Of a stretch of DNA of 64,000 nt, positions 11,251-20,931 are shown in pieces (the stretch's first letter is position 1; each line of letters starts with the position of its first letter). The DNA is from Coturnix japonica (taxonomy: Eukaryota; Chordata; Aves; Galliformes; Phasianidae). The translations under genes and the position numbers were made by a program. The notes under the pieces were generated by a model, which was not told the origin of the DNA, searched no databases, and worked only from the letters and a program-made list of their open reading frames with translations. The stretch spans positions 3,209,336-3,273,335 of the forward strand of contig NC_029542.1 of assembly GCF_001577835.2 (NCBI RefSeq). The letters are read 5' to 3'.

Positions 11251-11371
11251 CAGGTCAGCTTCCAATAGACAGCTGGAAACGGCCTGTCACGTGGCCTTGG
11301 GGTGCCAATGTTCTGCCATAGGGGTGTCAAGACCCTGGTAGCTGGAAAAATCATTTTGGGGAATCCCGGAG
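11251..11371 (+). other. HOXB3: HOXB3 5' leader in first coding exon (predicted acceptor)
   Basis: A pyrimidine-rich tract ending in TTTCAG at 11248-11253 predicts that the coding exon starts at 11254, leaving 118 nt of untranslated leader before the ATG. This means the HOXB3 promoter and leader exon(s) lie further upstream in the spacer, as in other vertebrates. The exact leader exon is not identified. Confidence 0.5.
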
Positions 11372-11807
11372 ATGCAGAAGACAACGTACTACGAAAGCTC
11401 TGCGCTCTTTGGGGGCTATTCCTATGGGAGCACCAATGGGTTTGGCTACGAGGGCCCCCAGCAGCCCTTTCAACCTGGTTCCCATGTGGAGAACGACTTC
11501 CAGAGGTCTGCCTGCTCCCTCCAGTCCCTCGGCAACACGACCCAGCACGCAAAAAGTAAAGACCTGAATGGGAGCTGTATGAGGCCGAGTTTACCCCAAG
11601 AGCACCATCCGCCTCCGACTGTCTCACCACCCCCAAACCCCACCACCAACAGCACCAGTAGCAACAGCAATAACCAGTCAGGGAGCAGCAAAAGTGCCCC
11701 GAGTAAAGCCAACCTCAGTGCAAACGCCAGTCTCACCAAGCAGATTTTCCCCTGGATGAAAGAATCGAGGCAAAACTCGAAACAGAAAAGCAGCTCCCCT
11801 AGCACAG
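11372..11807 (+). CDS. HOXB3: HOXB3 homeobox transcription factor, coding exon 1
   Basis: HOXB3 is a sequence-specific nuclear transcription factor that binds DNA with PBX and MEIS partners and patterns the posterior hindbrain and pharyngeal arches. Exon 1 encodes residues 1-145. It begins [20 protein letters not shown], the Hox3 N-terminus, then carries the HOXB3-type [10 protein letters not shown] block (45-54) and LNGSC (65-69), which separate it from HOXA3 and HOXD3. A low-complexity Pro/Ser/Asn region follows (about 75-118), then the PBX-binding hexapeptide IFPWMK (125-130). The exon ends at a consensus AG/GTAC donor with phase 1. The spliced protein is 400 residues; the mammalian protein is slightly longer because of a glycine run absent here. 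The first ATG after the predicted acceptor is used. Confidence 0.95.
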
Positions 11808-12827
11808 GTACACCATTCTTCTTTTGTGACCATCCCTATTCCTGCATCGCTGGGTAGCAAAGCAATGGGGTCTTGTTTAGGGGAAGGATGGGGGGTAAAG
11901 AATGCAGCGAGGATGAAGATACTGGGCACAACCCACAGCTACCAGCCATGTACACCCCATGGCCTTGGTCCATCCTGCAGTGCTGGCTGAGAACACTTGG
12001 CTTATCCTACAACAACCAGAGCATGGCAGGGAATTACAGCTGAATAAGGCCACTGCCTGACTGTGCAGGAACTCATACCCCAAAATATACACCCACCAAT
12101 TGCCCAGTGATGCTGAAGCTGAGTGCTTGTTCCCATCCTTCCCCCTGCCTCATACACAGCAGTGAACACAGTGCATGTGTGCATATAGGGAGCATATGCA
12201 TAAGTAGGTGGATATTTTTGCATGCATGCACACATCTCTAATGCCATCAAGAGAAAAAAAATCAGCGTGGAAATGGCACTGTTGTGATGAATGTATTTGT
12301 ATGAACTCTGCAGCACACGCTTCACTGTATTAATACCATATATCCATTATGCACATAGTACAAAAATACCAGTATAAATGGAATTTGGTATTTAACAATA
12401 CGCGTGCAGATCATTCTCTTACACAAATACAAGGCACAAACAAGATGTGCACGTGTGTGTATCCATACTTCTGCAAACAAAGTGCCTCCCAACACTGCCC
12501 CATGTTAATATTAATTGGCTTCGCAGTCACTGCCCCCCTGCCAAATATTATTTTCTCAAAATTATCTGTTGAAAATAATCGACTCCTAAATAAATGGCCC
12601 TGGAATCCTTTTCTACATGACATGATCAAATTTTCATAAACCAGGGGCAGCTTTGGAGAACAGAACTCTTAATAAATGACATGATTATGGAGTGCAGGCT
12701 AATGCAAAGGGGTGAGGAGCAGGGGGAGGGGGGGTCGAGCTCTCGTGCCTGTTCCAGGATTTATTAAGAAATGATGCATTCAATTTCTGCGTGTAAGTAA
12801 TTATCTTTTATTTCATTTCATGGCCAG
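11808..12827 (+). other. HOXB3: HOXB3 intron between coding exons
   Basis: Phase-1 intron of about 1.0 kb with GT donor and tandem CAGCAG acceptor. It contains AT-rich, HOX-core-bearing sequence near 12480-12640 (TTAATATTAATTGGC, AATAAATGGCC) and 12650-12820 (AATAAATGACATGATTATGG) that may be regulatory. Confidence 0.85.
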
Positions 12828-13594
12828 CAGAAACCTGCAGCGGCGAGAAAAGCCCTCCAGGCTCCTCGGCCTCCAAGAGAGCCCGCACAGCTTACACCAG
12901 TGCTCAGCTGGTGGAGCTGGAGAAGGAGTTCCACTTCAACCGCTACCTGTGCCGGCCGCGCCGCGTGGAGATGGCCAACCTGCTGAACCTGACCGAGAGG
13001 CAGATCAAGATCTGGTTCCAGAACAGGAGGATGAAGTATAAGAAAGATCAGAAGTCAAAAGGGATGGGTTCTTCCTCTGGAGGGCCTTCCCCCACCGGCA
13101 GCCCCCCCCAACCCATGCAATCCTCCGCCGGGTTTATGAATGCCTTGCACACCATGAGCAGTAACTATGATGCCCCTTCCCCACCTTCCTTCAATAAGCC
13201 CCACCAAAATGCCTACGCCATGTCAACTAACTACCAAAACCCCATCAAAGGCTGCCCCTCCCAACAGAAGTACACCAACACGGCCCCCGAGTACGACCCC
13301 CATGTGTTACAAGGGAACGGGGTGACCTACGGGACTCCCAGCATGCAGGGAAGTCCCGTCTACGTTGGAGGTAACTATGTGGACTCTCTGCCCACCTCTG
13401 GCCCATCCCTTTATGGCCTCAATCACCTCCCACATCACCAGGCGGCCAACATGGACTACAGCGGGCCCCCGCAGATGCCTCCAAGCCAACACCATGGACC
13501 ATGCGAGCCCCACCCCACCTACACAGACCTTTCCTCTCACCACGCATCTTCTCAGGGCAGAATCCAGGAGGCCCCCAAGCTGACCCACCTGTGA
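12828..13594 (+). CDS. HOXB3: HOXB3 homeobox transcription factor, coding exon 2 (homeodomain)
   Basis: Exon 2 carries residues 146-400. The homeodomain spans about residues 161-220 with an intact recognition helix [14 protein letters not shown], preceded by the conserved linker [14 protein letters not shown]. Downstream are the HOXB3 signatures [22 protein letters not shown] and [10 protein letters not shown], then the Hox3-specific C-terminal domain ending [12 protein letters not shown] and a TGA stop. The acceptor is a NAGNAG tandem (12825-12830). Using the first AG gives ST-A-ETC, which best matches the TAEGC seen in mammalian HOXB3; the second AG would drop one alanine. The mammalian polyglycine linker before the homeodomain is missing, so the linker is short. 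Confidence 0.95.
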
Positions 13595-15180
13595 GTGGGA
13601 GCAGGGATGGGCTCGAGTGAACTGGATGGCAACCAACACACGACTTGGATGGGGCACAGGGCAGGACGGCCTTCAGAAACATTTGTGTTGAGCTGTTTTC
13701 TTCCTTTCTTCACTTAGGCAAGTTCTACAAAGCTGTCCAGCTTGCCAGTATTATTTCTGGGCTCTGTTTGACACAATTTCCAAGGATTTCAGTATTTAAT
13801 GTCGGAAGCTTCTCTCTCTCTATGAAAAGATATACCTCCTGTGTGTCGACACAAATGTTTCTGAAGTGGCTTTGGGGGAGTTTTATGGGAACCTAGCAGA
13901 TTTTTAGCAGCAACACCCTTAATTTCCAAACCCAGGGCAGATTATCACTGATAATTCTTGGCCAATGGAAAGCAGATGGCCAGCCAAACCTTTACAGTTG
14001 GTGCCGCTGCACCTATACCTGGCTACACAGGTTAGCACAAGGGATGCACAAGAAAGCTGCCCTCCACTTCAGTCCTAATCAAGAGCTTTGTGCTTTCCTC
14101 CCCAACCTGCTGAGGCAGGGCATCCTTCTTTGCTGAGTTACTTCCCACCAATCCCCATACAGAAGGCAAATATACACACCTGCCAACGCGTGGGATCCAC
14201 GCTCTTCCCCTCCCACCCACACCTCCCCTCTCAAAAATCAGAACGAAAAGAAGAAAAGAAAATGAGAGAGGTCTAAGAACTGCAACAAGGTTTAGGAAAC
14301 GAGTTTCTAAATTGCCTAAAGCCCCACCAATGGGAACGGCAGTCCAAAGAGAGGAAGAAAATGTTGACAGGTCTGAATATTTTTCCACCTTTGCCACCGA
14401 CGATGTGAAGTTTCCATTTGATGATACCAGGGTTTTTGTTTTATTTCTTTGGGGGGGATTTTTCTTAGGGTTCATTAATAGAAAAGCAATCTTAAGACTT
14501 AGAAGTCCTATGCTTCTTTCCTCCTCTTCTCTTGACCTTACGTGAAAACAGGGTATATTTGAACAAATGGAATGTCCTCCAATGGAAGCAGAAGTGAATG
14601 GATCTCTAGGATTTGCTAATGCTTTATTGTCTGGACATCTTTGTTGCACTTAGAGTTTACATATAATGGGTATGAAAACAACTTTGAAGGGCGTTCATTG
14701 AACTCAGTCAAGACGTCCTTCAATAGGTGTGTGTTCTGGTGAACATTCATATATATTTATTGGTTATAGCCAGTTTAAAATATTTTCCTTTTTGTATTAT
14801 TTATCCCCAATATTATGTATTTATATGAGGGAAAAAAAAGAATCAAATTGTACTTTTTTAGTATTTACTTGTTATAAAAGACGTTGTGTTTCCTCGTCAT
14901 TGTACAACAAGCTTATTTTAGTTACTGTAATTTAGAAAGACGAGTAGTTTTATGTTACCTTCGTACTTATGAATAATGTAATTAGTTCTACTGGAGGCAT
15001 GAGAGCAGAACCAGACTGTAATTGTATAGTCCTGAATTAGAAGAACTATAGCTAATCCCTCCCTCCCATCTTGCCCCTCCTCTTTGGAGATCTTTCTTTG
15101 TTCTTATAGTAGTTATTTTATTTCCTTGCTTAAGGGTTGTCTGTTGAGCAATTCTTGAATAAACTTTCTGTTATCAATTT
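13595..15180 (+). other. HOXB3: HOXB3 3' untranslated region
   Basis: About 1.6 kb between the stop and the AATAAA at 15158. It is AU-rich in its distal half (14640-15180), with TATTTA and TTTTTAG motifs typical of regulated Hox mRNAs. No gene is seen on the other strand. Confidence 0.7.
15158..15163 (+). terminator. HOXB3: HOXB3 polyadenylation signal
   Basis: AATAAA is followed by a TCTGTTATC stretch and the end of the AU-rich region. It is the last canonical signal before the polypurine tract, so cleavage is expected near 15175-15185. Confidence 0.7.
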
Positions 15181-15210
15181 CATCTCGTCCTATCAGTTGG
15201 GTTGAAAAGC

Positions 15211-15575
15211 AGAGGAAGAGGAAAGGGATAAAGGATAAAGGAGAAGGGGGAAAAAAGGGAAAGAAAAAAAAAGGAATGGGGAAAAGGGGAAAAGAGGAAG
15301 GAAAAGATTAAGAGAAAGGGGAAAAAGGAAGAAGGGAAAAAAGAAGAAAATGGGAAAAGGAAGAAGAAAAAGAGGGAGAAGAAAGGAGAGGAAGAGAGAG
15401 AAGGGAGACGAAGATTAAGAAGAAGAAAGAAAAAGGAAATGGGAAAGGAAATAGGAAAAGGAAACGAAAAAGGAAAAAAAAGAGGAAAAGGAAAAAGGAA
15501 AAGGAAATCAAATAAAAGGAAAAAGAAACAAAAATAAAGGAAGAAAGGATGGAAGGAAAGAGGAACGAAGAGCTC
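15211..15575 (+). repeat. Polypurine (GAAA/GGAA) mirror-like tract
   Basis: About 360 bp of nearly uninterrupted A and G on the + strand, made of degenerate GGAAAA, GAAGAA and GGAAAGG words with only scattered pyrimidines. Long purine tracts can form triplex (H-) DNA. It starts within 50 bp of the predicted HOXB3 cleavage site. Open frames on the minus strand (Phe/Ser/Leu-rich) are artefacts. Confidence 0.95.
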
Positions 15576-15729
15576 TGCAGACAAGGCCGGGGAGCGGAGC
15601 GGCCCACGCGGTCCGCAGTGAGAGGCCGAGATTTGGGGCCGCGCCCACCCCGGGACCACCCCCCACTCCTCGACCCCCCCCCAACACACACCCCCACCCC
15701 TCACCCTCGGTCACAAAGGGGCGTCACGT

Positions 15730-15830
15730 GTCTGCGGGGCCGGGCTGCCATTGGGTCGTAAATGAAAACAAAGGAAAATGATTAATCACTCACGAAATAC
15801 TCCTAATAATAAAAGAAAAGGGCCTGAGTT
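15730..15830. promoter_or_regulatory. Candidate enhancer block with palindromic TGATTAATCA
   Basis: A block following CpG-rich sequence contains a CACGTG (15725-15730 area), CCATTGG, GTAAATGAAAACAAAGG (FOX/SOX-like) and the perfect palindrome TGATTAATCA at 15779-15788, which reads as a PBX-HOX TGATTAAT on both strands. Function is inferred. Confidence 0.35.
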
Positions 15831-15961
15831 TCCACGCAGGGATTTTAGAAGCGGAGATCATGGGAATTGCCGTGTTGCTAACACGCGTGCACACGTATGG
15901 GAATGGTCACGCGTGCACAAGCACCAGCACATGTATCTTCATACAGCCACGCTGGGAATTG

Positions 15962-15976
15962 NNNNNNNNNNNNNNN
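15962..15976. other. Assembly gap (15 N)
   Basis: Fifteen ambiguous bases. The true gap length is unknown, and sequence on both sides is unique and non-coding. Confidence 0.99.
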
Positions 15977-16399
15977 TAAGAGACAGAAAACTGCTATGAA
16001 GGGCTGCACTGTCGGAGCCAGCAATGGGGGGAGCAGCTCTTGGCAGCAGCAAGGATCACACAGTGCAAAAATCGTGTTTTTCTGCCCCAAAACCTTAAGA
16101 AAACTTACGTGAAAGCAGCGAGGGACAAACTAAGTTTTATGGCTCTGGAATGGGGAATATGGGGAGCTGATGTCAGGCTGGAAATGCTCCGATGTTGGGG
16201 GATATGGAGGGAGGGAAAGGCTTGGTGGCATTTAGCCTGTGCCGGTGTATGTGAGTGTGTGTGCTCTGCCCGTGGTTTTGCACACAGGTGTGCACACTCA
16301 GGAACACACATATATATAACACCCCACCCCATCCCCCAACGTGAAATTGGGGGGAGGAGAGAGATAACCCTGAGAAATGAACTCGTGTTTCCTCCTCTC

Positions 16400-16620
16400 T
16401 CCGATCTGGCTTAATAAATGAAGGTCCGGGTTAATAATTATAACCTTCGAGCAATAATAAATAGCGGTATAAAAGAGAGACAGGGCTTGTTTTTCTCCCA
16501 AGATCGGTGCTCGGTTCTGCCCATCCATGCAAGGAGCAATTTACCATTCTAGGATACTATAATTTAAAAGCATAAAAGCGTGCAAGCACTGATCGGGATC
16601 GGGGCAAATAAAAGGCTCAG
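16400..16620. promoter_or_regulatory. Candidate conserved non-coding element
   Basis: Low-repeat AT-rich block with TTAATAAATGAAGG, GGTTAATAATTATAACC and two GATCGGGATCGG-type words. GGTTATAATTATTAACC is nearly palindromic and HNF1/homeodomain-like. Only texture and motif support it. Confidence 0.3.
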
Positions 16621-17433
16621 GCAGTGGCTTCCCTCCCCCCTACCTCCCCCCCCCAGCCCCGCTGCTGAATATCATTTTCCCGATCCTACAACCCAATGGG
16701 GTTTTGTATCGGGGGTCCGCCAGCATCGAGTTAAGGATCCTTAAGGAGAGCTCAAGGCGATGCTCGGGGCTGGGAGCCTCTCATGCTTTCTCCTGACGCC
16801 TTCTACACGGACTCCTGCAAATCTCCTCATCTTTATGTTCCTTTTGGGTCTCTGTATGAGGGGAGCCGGCCCGGCTTCTCCCCACAGTGATCGCATCTCC
16901 CAGCCGCTCCCGAGCCTTGGGAATCGCTTCCCATCAGACCATGCCCTCCCCCCCGAGAGCTCACATTATTTTCCTCGGAGCGTGTGAGAAAAGAGATCTC
17001 TCTTTCCCCAAGAGATGCCTTTCTCTTGTGTTGTTTTGTTTTATTTCGCAGCTTGGTTGTTAGCAAAAGCAGAGGAACAGGCTGAGGGAGGCTGGGAAAG
17101 AGGATTTCCATGCCCAACTCTTCAGCTGAGAACCACTCCTAGTGACAAAACCCGAACTCCTCTACATGCATTTCCATCCAAATCAATAAGAAACGACCCC
17201 AGATCAAACTGAATTCGTGCTTCTGCCCCGATCTGATGAGATTTATGTTTATTTCGATGAACAAATACACGTTAAACACTCCAGGAAACCCTCCCAAACC
17301 CCAAAGCCTTCAATCCAACCGCGTTTTGTATTCGTATCGTTCTTTAATTTGCTTTTGCCCCTTTGCCAAACTGCTCTTGGATCGCTGCTTCAGCTTCAGC
17401 TTCATTATTATGTTGTTCCTCTGAAACCCTCCC

Positions 17434-17442
17434 CACCCACAC
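17434..17442 (-). promoter_or_regulatory. EGR2 (KROX20)-like site
   Basis: The minus strand reads GTGTGGGTG, which differs from the EGR consensus GCGTGGGCG at two positions. KROX20 drives HOXB2 in rhombomeres 3 and 5 from about 2 kb upstream in mouse, and this site is 1.9 kb upstream of the HOXB2 start. Weak alone. Confidence 0.25.
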
Positions 17443-17740
17443 GGATGCTTGAAGTGACAAAAGTTTCTAGGCTTCCCCCCCTTGTGAATGCAGCCTGCCA
17501 GTCCTCGCCTGCTGCAAAATAGAAGAAGTGGAGCTTGAACAAACACACACGAACCATCCCAACTTCCATTTTGCAGCAAACAACTTATTTTTTAACCTCT
17601 CCCCCCACTAAGTAATAGTTACTTTCTATGCTTCTCGAACTCAGCCCCTTGGATTTCACTTTGATTTTAAGGCTCTTTATTTTGCATTGAGTTATTCCCT
17701 TGCTAGAGCCAAAATTCTTTGCCTAGAGCGCCGGGTTGAG

Positions 17741-17787
17741 CTGTCAAATTCACTCGAGGAAAAAAAAAAAGGAGAAAGATTGATTGT
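17741..17787 (+). promoter_or_regulatory. HOXB2: Candidate HOXB2 rhombomere-4 enhancer: PREP/MEIS plus PBX-HOX sites
   Basis: CTGTCA (17741-17746, a PREP/MEIS site) is followed 31 nt later by AGATTGATTG (17778-17787, a PBX-HOX1/2-type composite). In mouse the HOXB2 r4 enhancer uses exactly this pair, bound by HOXB1-PBX and PREP/MEIS, upstream of HOXB2. Here the pair lies 1.5 kb upstream of the HOXB2 ATG. The match is by motif, spacing and position, not by alignment. Confidence 0.55.
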
Positions 17788-18394
17788 TTCTCTCTCTTCT
17801 TTTAGGGTTGTGCGAACTTCGGCCACTTTAAAAGAAAGAAACGAATCTTCCTGGGAAGGGACTTTTCGCTTTATTTATTTATTTGGTAAACTCTGAAAGT
17901 GGAACCGTTTATTGGCAAGGGAAAATGGGAGGGGGGGAAATATAAGATGAGAAGGAAAGAAATGTGATTTCAGAGATATCCATGACCTTAAAAACACGTT
18001 TGGCCTTTAAGGAAAGTGCCAAGGGTCCATTAAGTGTCGCTTTAGAAGCAGAAGGATTACACTGCTACTTTAAAAGTCGTTTAAGGAGCTAAATCGGGCC
18101 GATCTGACTATACTTGACTTGATAGCTCACTTGATTTCCTAAGTGCCTCATAGCCGGGCTCAGGCAGACCTTCCCTCTGATCCGAACTTCCCAAGCTCGG
18201 CGATGTATTTATGGCATGCAAATACCCCCAGGCAGCTCTCCTGCGGTTCGGGTCGCTTTCTCCCCTGCTGCATGAGGGCACCTCGGGTGGGCAGAACCGC
18301 TTTTCCCACGCCTGTATCACCCCGGGGGGTGAGAACTTTGTGGAGATGAGCAAATGGAAAAGGCAGAGCAGGGCAGAGATGGCAGGGCCAGGAA

Positions 18395-18930
18395 GAACCA
18401 GACAGCACCAGGAAATGCAGGTAGAAATAAGCAGCACCCAGCAGTGCATGCAGCAACACACAGCATCCAGTAGTAGTGTATGCAGCACCCTGCAGAACCC
18501 AGAAACAGAACTGAGCAGCACCCAGCAGTGCAGGTAGAAATGAGAAGCGTCCAGCAATGCATGCAGCACCCAACAGTGCAGAGAGAAATGAGCAGCACCC
18601 AGCAGTGCATGTAGCATCAAACAACACCAAACAGCACCCAGCAGTGCAGGTAGAAATGAGCAGCACCCAGCAGTGCAGATAGAAATGAGAAGCACCCAAC
18701 AATGCAGGTAGAAATGAGCAGCACCCAGCAATGCATGCAGCACCACACAGCACCTAGCAGTGCAGGCAGAACTGAGCAGCACCCAGCAGTGCATGCAGCA
18801 CCCAGCAGCACCCAGCAGTGCAGATAGAACTGAGAAGCACCCAGCAGTGCATGCAGCATCAAACAACACCAAACAGCACCCAGCAGCCCCAAGCAGTGCC
18901 AGGCAGCACCCAGCAACCCCAGGCAGCATT
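18395..18930 (+). repeat. 29-bp minisatellite (CAGCACCCAGCAGTGCAGGT-type)
   Basis: Tandem, imperfect repeats of a roughly 29-bp unit built from CAGCACCCAGCAGTGCA and GGTAGAAATGAG, with sub-variants that replace the second half by TGCAGCACC. Units differ by point changes and by internal CAGCACC duplications, showing repeated unequal exchange. It lies about 390 bp upstream of the HOXB2 start. The cysteine-rich open frame on the minus strand (18108-18950) is a by-product of a period that rarely creates stops. Confidence 0.9.
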
Positions 18931-19070
18931 TCCCTGCCCTCTGGCCCCACCGAACCCCCCTGAAGCCCTTTGATGGTGGGGATCCTTTCCTGGGGATCTT
19001 CTCTCTCGCCTTTTTTTTTCTTTTTCTTTTTTTAATCAATTAAAGAAAATAATGCTTTCTGTTTGCCACC

Positions 19071-19317
19071 AGGCCCCGCCTGCCATTGGCCAGGAGTGGC
19101 CACGTGAGCAGGAATTGGCTGCAATTTCGCCCCAGTCTCGAGTTTAATAGAGCAAGGTCCCCATACGCCTGTATTATCAGCAATATAACAATTATAAAAA
19201 GCCCGAGAACCATCATCATCACTGCCATAAAAGCTGAGGCCCTTAGATTTCTTCCTCTCTTCCCCTCCTCCTTCCTCCCCCCCTCCCGCTTTTTAAACCC
19301 CGGGCCCTGGAAAAGCC
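19071..19317 (+). promoter_or_regulatory. HOXB2: HOXB2 proximal promoter and 5' leader
   Basis: A GC-box-like CCCCGCC, CCATTGG (inverted CCAAT, 19083-19089), a CACGTG E-box (19101-19106) and a second ATTGG (19113 area) precede AT-rich TTTAATAG and ATTATAAAAAG sequences within 250 bp of the ATG. This is the expected promoter architecture, though the exact start site cannot be fixed. The block is low in repeats despite following the minisatellite. Confidence 0.55.
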
Positions 19318-19708
19318 ATGAATTTTGAATTTGAGAGGGAGATCGGGTTTATAAATAGCCAGCCTTCGCTCGCAGAGTGCCTGACGTCTCTTCCCGCTGT
19401 CCTGGAGACATTTCAAACTTCATCAATCAAGGACTCGACATTAATTCCTCCTCCTTTTGAGCAAACCGTCCTCAGCCTGAATCCTTGTTCCAGCAGCCAG
19501 GCAAGACCGAGGAGCCAAAAAAGAGCATCCCATGGCCTGCTCCAGCCTCAGCCTCCGGTACAGCCCGGCCCTTTGGCAGCTGAATTCCCCTGGATGAAGG
19601 AGAAGAAATCGTCCAAGAAAGCTACCCAGGCTCCATCCTCGTCTTCCTCTTCTTTCCCCCCATCATCTTCTTCCTCGGTGCCGATCCCCGCCGCAGGATC
19701 TCCTGCAG
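19318..19708 (+). CDS. HOXB2: HOXB2 homeobox transcription factor, coding exon 1
   Basis: HOXB2 is a nuclear homeodomain factor that acts with PBX in rhombomeres 3-5, downstream of HOXB1 and KROX20. Exon 1 encodes residues 1-130. The N-terminus [20 protein letters not shown] is the near-invariant Hox2 start, followed by [20 protein letters not shown] and [16 protein letters not shown] (63-70) matches HOXB2 rather than HOXA2. The PBX-binding motif is EFPWMK (89-94). A serine tract (about 107-120) replaces the alanine/proline-rich linker of mammals. The exon ends in SPA plus one base at a CAG/GTTCGT donor, phase 1. Spliced length is 324 residues, shorter than the roughly 356 of mammals. Confidence 0.95.
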
Positions 19709-20931
19709 GTTCGTATAATGAAGGGGTGAGGGGGTGTTGGCTGAAATCGGAGAGGGTCCGAATCATAAACAATCCCCGTCCCACCAGCAACCCTACCCGC
19801 CGCCACCCCCCCCCCCCAAGCAGACTTTGCCCTGCACCTCTCCTAAACTGTGTCACGCAATAAAATACACTGCAGCAATGCACACAGCCGGGGCGAGGAG
19901 GAGGGGGGGGGGGAAATGGAAGGGGAGGGGGGGGGGAATTTATACTGCCTCCTCCCCCCCGCAAATAAAAGAGCAATTTGCTGCAACTTCTGCGAAAGAG
20001 AAGAGGGAGAGATTTCCGGGGAAGCCGGGTTTTTTATTAGCTACAGAGGGAGGATTTGGCAGCTGAGGCACGGCTCCATTTTCTTGACTTCCCTTGCCAG
20101 CTTCGAATTCTTTTACAACCTATAGGGGGAATGAAGAAAAAGCCAACAAAAAACGAAAGAAGAGCGGAGAAGGAAAAGAAAGGGTGGTGGGTAAAGAGGG
20201 GGAGTGATGCTGGCAAAATAAGGAGGGCGAGCAGAACTCCCCGAGCATCCAAGGCAGTGGGAAGAGCCAGATCCCTATAGCAAAAATAAACGAATAGATA
20301 GATAGGAATTCCCAACCCCCTCAACACCCGGATAAATTAATGTCTTCCCTCCGAAGCTCCTTTTGGATATGGGGCTCGGCAGCCCTGGCCGGGGTTCCTC
20401 CTTCCCTGGGGATAAAACGTTCGAGGCTCAATGCACAGTTTGGGTGTTTCTGTATCACCGTTCAGGTAAAAGAATGTTTAGGTAGAAGGGCGGTTATCAG
20501 AGCTCGTTGATCAGATAACGTAGGAATAATGAAATCAAAGCTCCGCAGATTCAGTCCTTAACCTACTGGCTTTAAAATAGCAATAAGAAAATAAATCAAA
20601 TAAATTAAATAAAAAAGGGGGAAGGAAGGGAGTCGAAATTCCTCGTGTCTGAAAACAAGGCAGGGAAGGAAGGTGTCTAAAGGGAGAAGCCAGGGAACAA
20701 AATCCTTTCTCCACCTTGGGACAAGGCTGCAAGAAAGCGATTTCCAATCCTCATCCCCATTGGAAGAAGGCCATTAAACATTTGTTTTCTTTCGTAGCAG
20801 CTCCCCAACCCCACCTCCCCCCAGTGGGTACCGTGGGGGCACGCTGCGCCCTGCCCGTGTTGGGGGGGGATGGCTCCATCCTCACCTTAGCCCCTCTCCC
20901 TCCCTGCAATGTGCTGTTTTGTGTGTTTAAG
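19709..20931 (+). other. HOXB2: HOXB2 intron between coding exons
   Basis: Phase-1 intron of about 1.2 kb. It contains G-rich runs (19901-19936) and an AT-rich block near 20570-20620 (repeated AAATAAAT). No gene is seen within it. Confidence 0.85.

Larger units (their letters stand above)
1..11253. other. HOXB4-HOXB3 intergenic spacer
   Basis: No protein-coding gene is recognisable here. Open frames in this stretch are short, run through G/C or T homopolymers, and show no family resemblance. The sequence alternates between GC-rich simple sequence (many runs of more than 8 G or C) and AT-rich islands with homeodomain cores. The clearest islands are 495-760, 5750-6060, 7245-7380, 7985-8180 and 9400-9560. 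HOXB4 is expected to the left by cluster order, but none of its coding sequence is visible, and the miR-10a mature sequence was not seen (it normally lies beyond HOXB4). Transposon relics were not recognised, as is usual inside Hox clusters. Confidence 0.75.
15185..19050. other. HOXB3-HOXB2 intergenic spacer
   Basis: No coding gene is recognised. It holds a polypurine tract, a small assembly gap, candidate regulatory blocks (15730-15830, 16400-16620, 17430-17830, 17950-18110) and a minisatellite. In human an antisense lncRNA lies in this interval, but nothing in the bases identifies one here. Confidence 0.75.

Noticed and set aside
14032-14649. 205-codon open frame antisense to the HOXB3 3' UTR
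   Set aside because: No similarity to a known protein and no codon-bias signal; probably chance.
15180-15704. 174-codon Phe/Ser-rich open frame on the minus strand
   Set aside because: It is produced by the polypurine tract, where stop codons are rare on the pyrimidine strand.
18108-18950. 280-codon Cys/Leu-rich open frame on the minus strand
   Set aside because: It runs through the 29-bp minisatellite; the peptide repeats simply mirror the DNA repeat, and there is no splice or promoter context or family resemblance.
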